Of a DNA stretch of 64,000 nucleotides, positions 24,946-33,400 are shown piece after piece. This DNA is from Actinomycetes bacterium (GTDB lineage: Bacteria > Actinomycetota > Humimicrobiia > Humimicrobiales > Humimicrobiaceae). The stretch lies in assembly GCA_022396035.1 (NCBI GenBank), contig JAIOXO010000005.1, positions 16,567 to 80,566 of the forward strand, in the 5' to 3' direction. Both the position numbers and the translations under genes were made by a program. Under the pieces are notes generated by a model. It was not told where the DNA came from. It was given only the letters and a program-made list of their open reading frames with translations, and did no database searches. Numbering within the stretch: position 1 is the first letter of the stretch; each line of letters starts with the position of its first letter.

Positions 24946-26118
24946 ATGGATAAATTTCTATATATTGACTGTTTTTCAGGGATAAGCGGGGATATGATGG
25001 TAGCCGCCCTGCTGGATTTAGGTTTGGACCTGGAAATAATCCGGCAGGAGCTAAAAAAACTGCCCCTAGAAGGTTATGAAATAGAACTGCTGGAGACCAG
25101 AGTAAAATCTCTGGCTGCTAAAAAGTTTGAGGTAAAGATAATAGAGCAAGAAAGCAGGAACTACCGGGATATCCGGAGCATGTTAGAACAAAGCAGGCTG
25201 AAAGAAAGCATTAAAAAGGATAGCCTGGATATGTTTGGGATACTAGCCCGGGCTGAAGCTAGGGTTCACGGCTGCAATGAAGAACAGGTTCATTTTCATG
25301 AGGTGGGGGCCATAGACTCCATCGTGGATATAGTCAGTGTGGCTACTGCCATAGATAAACTAAAAATTACCGGAGTTTACAGTTCAAACATACCTCTGGG
25401 CAGGGGCATGGTGGACTCAGATCACGGGAAGATACCGGTTCCTGCCCCAGCAGTTTTGGAGATACTTAAAGGCTTGCCGGTATATGCAGGGCCCTTTGAG
25501 TTTGAAACCACTACTCCTACCGGGGCGGCAGTTATTAAAAAATATGTCCAGGATTTTATACCCCTGCCGGAAGCGTCCATTGAAGCTGTTGGCACCGGGG
25601 CGGGCAGCCGCCAGCATACAAGCATTCCCAATGTTCTGAGGCTTCTAAAATTTAGCACACCGGTTGAGGCCAAACCATCCGGCCTTAAATTACTGTCTGC
25701 CAATATAGATGATTTAAGCCCGGAAATTATGGGATATGTGGCTGAAAAACTGTTAGAGCAGGGAGCCCTGGATGTATGGATTGAAAATATATTAATGAAA
25801 AAGGGAAGACCGGGATTCAAACTGTGTGTACTGGCTCCTGCCGCCAGGGAAAACCAGCTCACATCTTTAATCTTTTGCCAGACTACTACTCTGGGAGTGC
25901 GCAGCATAAGCGTGGACAGACATACTGTTGACAGACAGGTAATCCAGTTAAACTTAAGCTATGGAAAAGCCTTGATTAAACTGGGGCTCTATAAGGGTAA
26001 AGTAGTAACCGCAGAACCTGAATACGAATCCTGCTTTTCCCTGGCCCAGCAAACCGGCAGGCCTTTAAAACAGGTTTATCAGGAGGTAAAGCAGATCTAC
26101 CATGAGAAAGCGGAGTAG
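24946..26118 (+). CDS. larC: Nickel insertion protein LarC (nickel-pincer cofactor synthesis)
   Basis: LarC is a CTP-dependent cyclometallase that inserts nickel into the pincer nucleotide. It opens with the family signature YIDCFSGISGDMMVAALLDLG and has VHFHEVGAIDSIVDIV near residue 118, IPVPAPAVLEIL and TTTPTGAA near 185. The C-terminal domain (ANIDDLSPEIMGYVAEKL, KKGRPGFKL) follows in the same frame, so no programmed frameshift is needed, unlike in some lactobacilli. Length is 390 residues. Start ATG has a GGAGGG-type site. Confidence 0.92.
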   Translation: MDKFLYIDCFSGISGDMMVAALLDLGLDLEIIRQELKKLPLEGYEIELLETRVKSLAAKKFEVKIIEQESRNYRDIRSMLEQSRLKESIKKDSLDMFGILARAEARVHGCNEEQVHFHEVGAIDSIVDIVSVATAIDKLKITGVYSSNIPLGRGMVDSDHGKIPVPAPAVLEILKGLPVYAGPFEFETTTPTGAAVIKKYVQDFIPLPEASIEAVGTGAGSRQHTSIPNVLRLLKFSTPVEAKPSGLKLLSANIDDLSPEIMGYVAEKLLEQGALDVWIENILMKKGRPGFKLCVLAPAARENQLTSLIFCQTTTLGVRSISVDRHTVDRQVIQLNLSYGKALIKLGLYKGKVVTAEPEYESCFSLAQQTGRPLKQVYQEVKQIYHEKAE

Positions 26119-26129
26119 CCGCTTCTTTT
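26107..26129 (+). terminator. larC terminator hairpin
   Basis: AAGCGG (26108-26113) pairs with CCGCTT (26119-26124), with the larC stop codon in the loop, followed by CTTTTA. The hairpin is small but well placed between larC and the convergent exporter gene. Confidence 0.5.
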
Positions 26130-26156
26130 AAGGTATTGGGTCTATTTGTATTGTGC

Positions 26157-27260
26157 CTAATGAGTAAGATTTCTTTTTTCCAGGAGGTAAAATTTCAGGA
26201 TTTCCTGCACGATGGCTACTATAGGAACCGCTAACAGCAATCCCCAGAAACCGAAGATAGCACCTCCGGCAATAAGGGAGAAGATTATTACGGCCGGGTG
26301 AATACTTACCTGGTATTTCATTATAGTAGGAGTTATAAAATAGTTATCTATCTGCTGTATGGCAATGAACAGCAGAACTACCAGCAAGGCTTTTAAGGGG
26401 GATATAAACAGTGCGGTAAGGGCTGCCGGTACTGCACCCAGAATTGGGCCCAAAAATGGTACCATGTTGAGGATGCCTGCTATAAAGCCCAGCAGTATCG
26501 CAAAATCCACCCTTAAGATCAACAGCACTATGGTACACAAGACCCCCACAATAAAGGATATCAGTAGCTGTCCTCTCAGATACCTGCCGGCCACCATGTT
26601 TATCTTGTCTATAAGAGTTACTGCCTGGGGCCTTAAACTGACCGGCAGCACTTTTATAAATATGCTTCTAAGCTTATTGGTATCCTTCAGGACATAAAAC
26701 CCTATTATGGGGCCTATTATAAAATTAACCACCCAGTTTATTATGTTCTTGGTAAAGATAGTGGCCTGCTGAAATAGGTCTATCCGGTTTAGGTCCATTC
26801 TGTCCAAGAAATACTGGGTAATGGCACTGGTATCCCTGGGAATAAATTCACTCCCCATTAAATTTTCAACATTCTGGACAAGGGTGCTGTTGGTTAAAAA
26901 ATCATCAATTACCGTGGTCAGGTTTTCCAGATAGGAAGGGAAATTACTAATAAAAACCTTAAACTGGTCTATCACCAGGGGAATAAGGAAAAAGAATACA
27001 TTAAAGATTATTCCCAGAAATAATATATAAGTAATGATTACTGCAAATATTTTTTTCATCTTTCTCTGCAGAAGCAGAACCAGGGGGGTAAGCAGATAGG
27101 CGATAGCTATGGCAATGAGCAGGGGGATAACTGCCAGCTTAATCAAATAGACAAAATAAAACAGCAGCCCTATTATAATCAGCAACCCTATAATTGACCA
27201 GCAGAATATTCCTACTCTTTTGATTGAATCAGTATTTTTTTGGGGCTGTTTTGAATTCAT
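26157..27260 (-). CDS. AI-2E family (PerM/YdiK-like) membrane transporter
   Basis: A 367-residue protein with about eight membrane helices in the AI-2E/UPF0118 pattern: two N-terminal helices, a helix pair, a soluble segment (residues about 115-170), then four C-terminal helices. Typical blocks are VIPLLIAIAIAYLLTPLV near the N-terminus, AGILNMVPFLGPILGAVPA near residue 265, and IQQIDNYFITPTIM near 300. Family members export signalling molecules or act as sodium/proton antiporters; the substrate here is unknown. Confidence 0.87.
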   Translation of the reverse strand: MNSKQPQKNTDSIKRVGIFCWSIIGLLIIIGLLFYFVYLIKLAVIPLLIAIAIAYLLTPLVLLLQRKMKKIFAVIITYILFLGIIFNVFFFLIPLVIDQFKVFISNFPSYLENLTTVIDDFLTNSTLVQNVENLMGSEFIPRDTSAITQYFLDRMDLNRIDLFQQATIFTKNIINWVVNFIIGPIIGFYVLKDTNKLRSIFIKVLPVSLRPQAVTLIDKINMVAGRYLRGQLLISFIVGVLCTIVLLILRVDFAILLGFIAGILNMVPFLGPILGAVPAALTALFISPLKALLVVLLFIAIQQIDNYFITPTIMKYQVSIHPAVIIFSLIAGGAIFGFWGLLLAVPIVAIVQEILKFYLLEKRNLTH

Positions 27261-27410
27261 TTCTTTTAGTACTTTTTTACAAATTATATAAGTATTTATA
27301 ACTTATAACAACATACAAGTTTTATATTGGATATCATGGCAACTGATTGAAGTAGCATAGTTATTGTGATAAAGTTTAAAATCAACAAAATTATTTTTTT
27401 GAGGTATAAA

Positions 27411-27767
27411 TTGCTCAAGGATACATTAGGTGCCTATATTGATAACATGGCAAAATTTCTTATTTTTATAGGTGCCAGCCTGTTAATTATTCTGGTGCTT
27501 TTTCTGGTTTCAAACCGGCATAAGAAAGCTGGCCTGAAAACCATGGAAGGATTTAAAAAAGGACCATACCTGTATAAGAACCTGATGGCACTGGGTACTG
27601 TTTTTTTAACCCTTATATTTTCTATATTGTTTATATCAGATATAATTCTTCTGATATACGAATTAAAGCTGGGGCCACCCCTGTATATTCTGGCAGGTTT
27701 TATCCTCCTTTTAATATTTATGTCTGCATATGTGGTAAAATCCAGGGTATTTAACCAGGACAGTTAA
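27411..27767 (+). CDS. Small membrane protein, first gene of the complex I-like operon (NuoA-like position)
   Basis: About 118 residues with three hydrophobic segments (around residues 13-32, 55-82 and 84-103). It leads the complex I-like operon and ends 2 bases before the NuoB-like gene. Number of helices and position recall NuoA, but I see no firm NuoA signature, so this is suggestion only. The start is uncertain: TTG 27411 has GAGG 6 bases upstream; ATG 27447 lacks a ribosome site; a GTG-type start near 27366 is also open. Confidence 0.6.
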   Translation: MLKDTLGAYIDNMAKFLIFIGASLLIILVLFLVSNRHKKAGLKTMEGFKKGPYLYKNLMALGTVFLTLIFSILFISDIILLIYELKLGPPLYILAGFILLLIFMSAYVVKSRVFNQDS

Positions 27768-27769
27768 TA

Positions 27770-28168
27770 ATGAAAACAGCAGTAAAAAAAAACTTGAATA
27801 TATTGGTAACCGGGTTTGGTTGCTGTAAACAGGAGATATATGCAACCAGAAGTCCCCTGTATGATTTGGAAAGATTCGGGGCTACTTTTGTATCCTGTCC
27901 CGAAGATGCGGATCTGCTGATTATACAGGGTTTCATGAACCCCCAGATGCAGGCCAGAATAATCAATTTCTATAACCGGATGGCCCATCCTAAATGGGTA
28001 GCTTTAGTGGGAACCTGTGCCCTGGAGGGCTGTACCTTGGGCGATAATGCAGATCAGATGAAACAGCTGAAAAAGGAAATTCCGGTGGACTTATACGTAC
28101 CCGGCTGTCCGCCAAGGCCGGAAGCATTTATTTATGCAATATTAAGGTTAATGGACAGGCAAGATTAA
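27770..28168 (+). CDS. NuoB-like Fe-S subunit of a complex I-like enzyme
   Basis: A 132-residue relative of NuoB/hydrogenase small subunit. The four ligands of cluster N2 are all present: C18 and C19 (GFGCC), C83 (GTCALEGC) and C113 (PGCPPRPEA), with the same spacing as in NuoB. An additional cysteine occurs at C43 and C88. The N-terminal NuoB extension is missing. The stop overlaps the next start by one base (TAATG). It should carry one [4Fe-4S] cluster at the interface with the large subunit. Confidence 0.88.
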   Translation: MKTAVKKNLNILVTGFGCCKQEIYATRSPLYDLERFGATFVSCPEDADLLIIQGFMNPQMQARIINFYNRMAHPKWVALVGTCALEGCTLGDNADQMKQLKKEIPVDLYVPGCPPRPEAFIYAILRLMDRQD

Positions 28169-29676
28169 TGGTAAAAAAAATGTTTAGCAAAGGCTATGGT
28201 TCGCCCCATTATGTATATATAGACAGGCTGGAAAAAAAGCTGGTTCAACAACTGGGTGCAAAAATAGGCCGCATCCAGAAAATGGGTGGAAATATGCTGT
28301 GTGAAATTGGCGGCTCAGACCTTAAAAATCTTCTAAAAGAGCTGAAGGATAATCCGGAGTTTTCCATAAGCAGTTTCAGGGATATAAAACTTTTCTGGAA
28401 AAGGGGCAATCCCTATGCGCTGATTGTGCTGTATTCATATGAGAACAATTTTAATTTGCTTATCAGGGTTCCCCTCAGCGCTGAAGGTTACCGGAACCTT
28501 TATTTTGGCCTGGTACAGACTACTGCTGAATATTTTCCGGAAGCAGGATTTTTTAAAAGGCATAAACTATTGGAGCGGGAAGAGCTTGATTTTAGTCTGT
28601 ATAGCCAGCCAGCCAGCGGCCTGGACAGCTTTGATATACATGGCCAGCTAAACCAGGGCAGGATAACCAGGGCAATTGTGGATGTGTCACTGGCCAACAT
28701 ATCTCAGCATGGACTGCTGAACAGGCAGGATTTACTGGGAAGGGTAGCTGTGATAAGCATGTTTGACTATGATGCAGGAATATTCCCGGAGATAGGATTA
28801 TGTACGGGCATAGAAAAACTGCTTAATATCAGAGTGCCCAAAAGGGCCAAGGCTTTAAGGATGATAGTTAGTGAGCTGTCCCGCATAGCCAGCCATCTTG
28901 GCAGCATAAGCAATGTGCTGGAAGCTGTGGGATACGATATTCTCTACAGCCAGGTATCAATACAGAGAGAACATGTTTTAAAAATTATGGAAACAATAAC
29001 CGGAGCCAGGCTTCTGCCAAATTTTGTCCGCATAGGGGGAGTAAAAAAAGATATTAATTATGAGAAGATAACTACCATAAAAAAGGTTTTGCCTGTCCTG
29101 CTGAAAAAGATAAGGGATATTGAAGCGAATATGATGGAAAATATTCTGGTTTTCAACAGGCTAAAAGGCAAGGGTGTCCTTACCAAAGAACAGGCTATTA
29201 GCTTTGGAATATCCGGTCCCAATCTAAGGGCTACCGGTGTCAGAAAAGATTTGAGAAAGGAAAAAGACTATCTGCTTTATGAGGGAATATCTTTTACTAC
29301 ACCCCTGGGCAGATACGGTGATTGCCTGGAAAGGGTAGCTGTAAGGTTTAAGGAAATTTATCAGTCACTGAAAATAATCCATTATTGCCTGGTAAATATT
29401 CCGGAAGAAGAAGCAAGAAAGGCCAAAAAGGTTGCAGACCAGGGCTTTCCTTCCAAGCCTTATTTCTCCAGTGTAGAGTGCCCCCACGGTATGTTTCATA
29501 TATATATGGAGACCGGAAGCAGCGGTATAGAAGCCATGGCAGTTATGGGGCCTTCCATTAACAGCCTAATGGCTGCAGAAAAAATACTGGAGGGCTCATT
29601 ACTGGAAGATGTGTCCCTGATTATGGCCAGCCTGGATATAAGCGGCGGCGAGATTGTAAGGAACAGGTGGGGTTAA
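28168..29676 (+). CDS. NuoCD-like fused large subunit of a complex I-like enzyme, without Ni-binding motifs
   Basis: 502 residues: NuoC-like part at about 1-130, NuoD/49-kDa-like part after that. The D part shows GIEKLLNIRVPKRAKALRMI, then VSELSRIASHLGSI, and a C-terminus ending LDISGGEIVRNRWG. Neither CxxC pair of NiFe hydrogenases is present, so it is not a hydrogenase. The N-terminal NuoD segments that normally give the quinone-site His and Tyr (the HPSTHG and dRLDY regions) are barely recognisable: SFDIHGQLNQG and GRVAVISMFDYD. The electron acceptor is therefore unclear. Confidence 0.85.
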   Translation: MVKKMFSKGYGSPHYVYIDRLEKKLVQQLGAKIGRIQKMGGNMLCEIGGSDLKNLLKELKDNPEFSISSFRDIKLFWKRGNPYALIVLYSYENNFNLLIRVPLSAEGYRNLYFGLVQTTAEYFPEAGFFKRHKLLEREELDFSLYSQPASGLDSFDIHGQLNQGRITRAIVDVSLANISQHGLLNRQDLLGRVAVISMFDYDAGIFPEIGLCTGIEKLLNIRVPKRAKALRMIVSELSRIASHLGSISNVLEAVGYDILYSQVSIQREHVLKIMETITGARLLPNFVRIGGVKKDINYEKITTIKKVLPVLLKKIRDIEANMMENILVFNRLKGKGVLTKEQAISFGISGPNLRATGVRKDLRKEKDYLLYEGISFTTPLGRYGDCLERVAVRFKEIYQSLKIIHYCLVNIPEEEARKAKKVADQGFPSKPYFSSVECPHGMFHIYMETGSSGIEAMAVMGPSINSLMAAEKILEGSLLEDVSLIMASLDISGGEIVRNRWG

Positions 29677-29678
29677 TT

Positions 29679-30611
29679 ATGCTGATGATCTTAAAGAAAG
29701 TTTTATATGTATTTTTAACCCTGGGTATTAATCTGTATATTTGTTCCTACCTTATGTCTAAGGTCTCGGCCAGGGTAGAGTCAAGGAGGGGTTATGCAGC
29801 CAGCAGATTCGGCAGTATAACCTATCCATATTTTAAAACGATAAAATATCTTTCCAAGCAGAGCAGTATAAATTTATGGGATGCTCTATTGTTTTTGTTT
29901 TCTATTTTGCTGTGGGCGGTGATACCCATAAATGCCAGTATACTGATTCTGGATTTCAATTCAGGGTTTGTGGTTTCCATCCTGTTTTATCTGGCCGTTC
30001 TGGCCATGCATGTGCTGGCTGCCAGGTCCAGGTACAAGTGGATGCCTGATCACATATTCAGGGAAGCAGCCACCATAGCTTCATTGTTTTTGCCGGTCTT
30101 AATCAGTTTAATATCGGTAATAATGATAAATAATACCATGAATTTAAAGGAGCTGGTTAACCAGCAATATGATTACTGGAATATAGTATACCAGCCTCTG
30201 GGTTTTCTGGTGGTGTTCATAGTTGCTGTTCTGCAGGTAAAGGTATGGGGGCTGACCAGGAAAAATGTGACCCTATATGGCAGAAAAATTGAGAAGGAAG
30301 GCAATGGTTTGCCCCGGGCATTAAGCAGGTTTTCTAAATACATGCTGTTATTTTATATTATTGCATTAATGAGCATATTTTATTGGGGAGGCTGGCTGGA
30401 CCTGTATTTTATTGATGGCAATCTGCTGCTGATTTTAAAATTTTATGTTATGTTTATGCTGGTAATACTTATAGAAAAGGCAATACCGGAAATTGATAGC
30501 TATAAGTATATAGTAGACATAAACTGGAAGTTTTTAGTACCGGTTTCTGTTTTTAATTTTTTATTAACCCTGATTTTCCTGATAGTAAGAAAGGTATATG
30601 GACTAATTTAG
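29679..30611 (+). CDS. NuoH-like membrane subunit
   Basis: About 310 residues with eight membrane helices. Alignment by eye to NuoH is possible over the central and C-terminal part (MPDHIFREAATIASLFL, then YWNIVYQPLGFLVVFIV and the ending WKFLVPVSVFNFLLTLIF). The normally invariant charged segment after helix 5 (PFD followed by EAExEL) is replaced by LTRKNVTLYGRK, and the conserved Glu of the preceding helix is not found. These are quinone-cavity and E-channel residues. ATG 29679 is preferred, with GGTGGGG upstream; a GTG at 29667 is also in frame. Confidence 0.8.
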   Translation: MLMILKKVLYVFLTLGINLYICSYLMSKVSARVESRRGYAASRFGSITYPYFKTIKYLSKQSSINLWDALLFLFSILLWAVIPINASILILDFNSGFVVSILFYLAVLAMHVLAARSRYKWMPDHIFREAATIASLFLPVLISLISVIMINNTMNLKELVNQQYDYWNIVYQPLGFLVVFIVAVLQVKVWGLTRKNVTLYGRKIEKEGNGLPRALSRFSKYMLLFYIIALMSIFYWGGWLDLYFIDGNLLLILKFYVMFMLVILIEKAIPEIDSYKYIVDINWKFLVPVSVFNFLLTLIFLIVRKVYGLI

Positions 30612-31043
30612 ATGATAAGGATAATAAGAAATTTTTTAAAAAATTTAGGGAATTCGCTTACCAGGCCGGTGACGGTTAATTATCCTAAAGAGAAGATAAT
30701 TATACCGGAAGGCAGCAAGGGCATGTTGCACTTGAAGCTTGACCCGGATAACCTGGAAATTATCTGTGATACCTGTGAAAAATGTGTGGAAGCCTGTCCC
30801 CAAAACTGCATCAGCCTGAAAAAAAGCAGTGACCAGAAAGGACAAGTAGTGCTGGAAGAATTCTACCTGGATGCGGGTAAATGTATTTTTTGCGGCAACT
30901 GTGTAGAGGTATGCGGCAAGAAAGGCCTGGAGATGTCCTACAGGTATCAGCTGACAGAATACGAAAGAGAAGGGCTGGTTTTTGAGAAGCTGGACCTGGT
31001 AAAGCAGGCAGATTTTGTCATTAGAGATTTTTGGTCAAAATAG
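30612..31043 (+). CDS. NuoI-like 2x[4Fe-4S] ferredoxin subunit
   Basis: 143 residues with two cluster motifs: CDTCEKCVEACP near residues 53-64 and CIFCGNCVEVCG near 94-105 (the usual final Pro is Gly). Together they give two [4Fe-4S] clusters, as in NuoI (N6a/N6b). The N-terminus is amphipathic and probably lies on the membrane. The gene begins directly after the NuoH-like stop. The Fe-S path from NuoI to NuoB therefore looks intact. Confidence 0.88.
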   Translation: MIRIIRNFLKNLGNSLTRPVTVNYPKEKIIIPEGSKGMLHLKLDPDNLEIICDTCEKCVEACPQNCISLKKSSDQKGQVVLEEFYLDAGKCIFCGNCVEVCGKKGLEMSYRYQLTEYEREGLVFEKLDLVKQADFVIRDFWSK

Positions 31044-31046
31044 GAA

Positions 31047-31550
31047 ATGATTCAGACAGTAATTAACAATTTACAACTTGCATTTATAATAATTATAACG
31101 CTTATGTCTGTACTGTCTGTATTTTTAAAAAAAGACCGGGCCAGGCTGGTGCTCTATTTCTTTATAATGCTGGCCTTATGCATTTTTGCCCTTCTTCTTT
31201 ATTCAGGGGTATTTGTGCTTATTCTGGGTACTTATTTCCTGGTTCTATACATACCGGTATATTATTTTTATCATCATGACCAGGTGCCAGGGGCTAAAGG
31301 TGGCCATATAAGGCGGTGGGAGCTGGCAGGGGCAATAATAGCAGTAGCGGCGTTGGGATTTTGGTTTTATCGAAGTTCCGTACCAACGGTGGCTGGATTG
31401 GAAAGGGTGGAGACCATAACCATACTTAATTATCTGGATGTAGCTATCGAGTATTTTCAAAATTACTATTTGCTAATAGTTTTGCTGATGGGGGCAATCT
31501 TTGTATCCCTGGTATGGTTTATATTAATTATTGATAAACGGAGGCAATAG
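31047..31550 (+). CDS. NuoJ-like membrane subunit
   Basis: 167 residues with five predicted membrane helices, in the position of NuoJ between NuoI-like and NuoK-like genes. Helices are at about residues 7-28, 35-50, 54-72, 89-108 and 140-162. A basic loop with KGGHIRRWE sits between helices 3 and 4. Sequence similarity to NuoJ is weak by eye, so the call rests mostly on operon order and topology. Confidence 0.7.
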   Translation: MIQTVINNLQLAFIIIITLMSVLSVFLKKDRARLVLYFFIMLALCIFALLLYSGVFVLILGTYFLVLYIPVYYFYHHDQVPGAKGGHIRRWELAGAIIAVAALGFWFYRSSVPTVAGLERVETITILNYLDVAIEYFQNYYLLIVLLMGAIFVSLVWFILIIDKRRQ

Positions 31551-31552
31551 TT

Positions 31553-31891
31553 TTGCAGTTAAACATAGTGGTATATATAAGTTTCTTTCTATTCCTGCTG
31601 GGCCTGTTTGACCTTATATACTTTAAGGGTTTGGTCAGGGTAGCCTGGGGGCTGCAGCTGATTATTTTCTCCATCCTTATAAATTTTTTAAGTTTTTCAT
31701 TTTTCTTATACCAGGGGTCTCTCTGGGATAAAACTATGATGATAATGGCTTTGATCCCGGTTTATATGCTTTTGTTTATGCTATTTTTTTATGCCTATTC
31801 CATACTTGAAGGAGAAAGGGCAGACTTGATGATACAGCTTAATTTTTTCGAGTGGGATAAAAGCATCTGGTGGGGGGAGGATAACCGGTGA
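31553..31891 (+). CDS. NuoK-like membrane subunit lacking the conserved glutamates
   Basis: 112 residues, three membrane helices, then a charged tail. In NuoK two buried glutamates (E36 and E72 in E. coli) form part of the proton path. The first is in a GLE motif; here the matching place reads AWGLQLIIFS, a Gln. The third helix (MMIMALIPVYMLLFMLFFYA) has no acidic residue. The start is TTG 31553 and the end overlaps the next gene by 4 bases. Assignment rests on order, topology and the GLxL motif. Confidence 0.7.
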   Translation: MQLNIVVYISFFLFLLGLFDLIYFKGLVRVAWGLQLIIFSILINFLSFSFFLYQGSLWDKTMMIMALIPVYMLLFMLFFYAYSILEGERADLMIQLNFFEWDKSIWWGEDNR

Positions 31892-33399
31892 TGGCTTTTT
31901 TGGAATACCTCAGGGCCAATCTTAATTTTATTTATGCAGTAATAGCTATAGGTATAGCCATAGTGGTAAATACTTTTTTTGGCCTTTCTAAAAAACAGGA
32001 AATAAAGAAACTATCCCTGGCAGTTGCCTTGATGGGCATGGGAGCCTCAATCTTTTTTACTATTTACAGTTTTATTACCCGGGGAGTATCTACCAGTATG
32101 GTGTTATCTTTTGGTTCCATACATCTGGCTGAAATGCTGCTGATTTTGTTCATAGCATTAAACCTGCTGGTATTCCTGTCACTGGGCCAGTATAATCAGG
32201 ACGACTTTACCAAGATAATTATAATATTTTTATTCGGCCTGGCTTCCCTGCTGGTTTTGGTGCTGTCCAGGAATTTTTTGGCCATTCTGGTGGCTTGGTC
32301 TTTGTTTGTGCTTTCTAATTTCCTTCTGATTACCGGTGGCTCGGGAGAGAAAGAAAGTACCTACATTTTAAAATTTTTCCTGAACTCTGTATTTGCATTG
32401 TTGTTGATGCTTATCGGATTTTCTTTCCTGTATTCAGTAACCGATTTTAAGAACCTGCAGCAGGTACTGGAATCAGGATCTCCGGATAATCCCTTTTATG
32501 GTATAAGCTTTTTATTCATTATGTTTTCTGTTTTTATTTTTATGTGCGCCTATCCCCTGCATGGAAATTACCTGAAACTGGTAAAGCGTACCAACAGCAT
32601 GGTAACCTCGGTTATCTGGCTTTTTTATCTGCCTGCCGGCTTTATAATACTGCTAAAATTCAGGGAGGTAGCCTATTATTTTCTAACCGAATACAACGTG
32701 CTGCCCCCGGTGTTACTGGCTATAGCTGCCATATGTATACTGGGTCCGGCCATAGGAGCCTTTTCTACCAGAAGTCTTAAGAGGATTCTGGGTTTTAACT
32801 ATCTTACCTTTATAGGCCTTGCCCTGCTGGGGTTTTCATTGTTTTCTGCAGGGATGGTTGAAGGCAGCAGGCTGGAATGGATGATTCTGGCCAATATTTT
32901 AAACATGGTAATCTGCATAATTCCGGTCTGGGTTATTTTTTCCAGGCTGCCGGATTCAGTAGACAGCCTTAAGGGGTTTATGAGGGGTTATACTTATCTG
33001 GGTATAAACATGTTTATAGTAATGCTAAGCTGGCTGGGTATGGCAGGTACGCCCGGGTACATGTTAAGGCACTTCATGCTGGCGCCACTAGCCCAATACA
33101 TCAGAGAGGGCAATACGGGCCTGTTATCTGGTTTAGATATAGCAACCCTGGCCGTAGTTTGTGTTGCTTTTTTGCTTATTGCGGCAAACATGGTCAGGCT
33201 ATGGGTGTTTATGTTTTCCGGCAGCAAAGACAAGGCAGGGCCCAATGTATATTACCACCGCGCCTACCATGTTTATGTAACCCTGTTTACCCTGCTGGTT
33301 CTGGCCCTGGGCATATGGGGCCTGCTGGAGTTAACAGGGGTAATTTCTGCCTCAGGCATCAGTGTGATTAATCCCGGTTTTTTAAGACCACCTTCGTAA
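31888..33399 (+). CDS. NuoN-like (antiporter-type) membrane subunit lacking key charged residues
   Basis: 503 residues and about 14 membrane helices, the only antiporter-type subunit in the operon (NuoL, NuoM and NuoN are usually three). The fifth-helix glutamate (in GLELLSL of relatives) aligns with AWSLFVLSN. The helix-7 lysine before PFHxW aligns with FMCAYPLHG, where no Lys is found, and the helix-8 Lys aligns with LFYLPAGFI. These are the residues that carry protons in NuoL/M/N, so pumping is doubtful. It overlaps the NuoK-like gene and ends one base before the DUF1287 gene. Confidence 0.78.
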   Translation: MMAFLEYLRANLNFIYAVIAIGIAIVVNTFFGLSKKQEIKKLSLAVALMGMGASIFFTIYSFITRGVSTSMVLSFGSIHLAEMLLILFIALNLLVFLSLGQYNQDDFTKIIIIFLFGLASLLVLVLSRNFLAILVAWSLFVLSNFLLITGGSGEKESTYILKFFLNSVFALLLMLIGFSFLYSVTDFKNLQQVLESGSPDNPFYGISFLFIMFSVFIFMCAYPLHGNYLKLVKRTNSMVTSVIWLFYLPAGFIILLKFREVAYYFLTEYNVLPPVLLAIAAICILGPAIGAFSTRSLKRILGFNYLTFIGLALLGFSLFSAGMVEGSRLEWMILANILNMVICIIPVWVIFSRLPDSVDSLKGFMRGYTYLGINMFIVMLSWLGMAGTPGYMLRHFMLAPLAQYIREGNTGLLSGLDIATLAVVCVAFLLIAANMVRLWVFMFSGSKDKAGPNVYYHRAYHVYVTLFTLLVLALGIWGLLELTGVISASGISVINPGFLRPPS

Positions 33400-33400
33400 T

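Noticed and set aside
27770..33399. NiFe hydrogenase (group 4) operon
   Set aside because: The large subunit lacks both CxxC pairs that bind the NiFe centre, so a hydrogen-evolving role is not supported.
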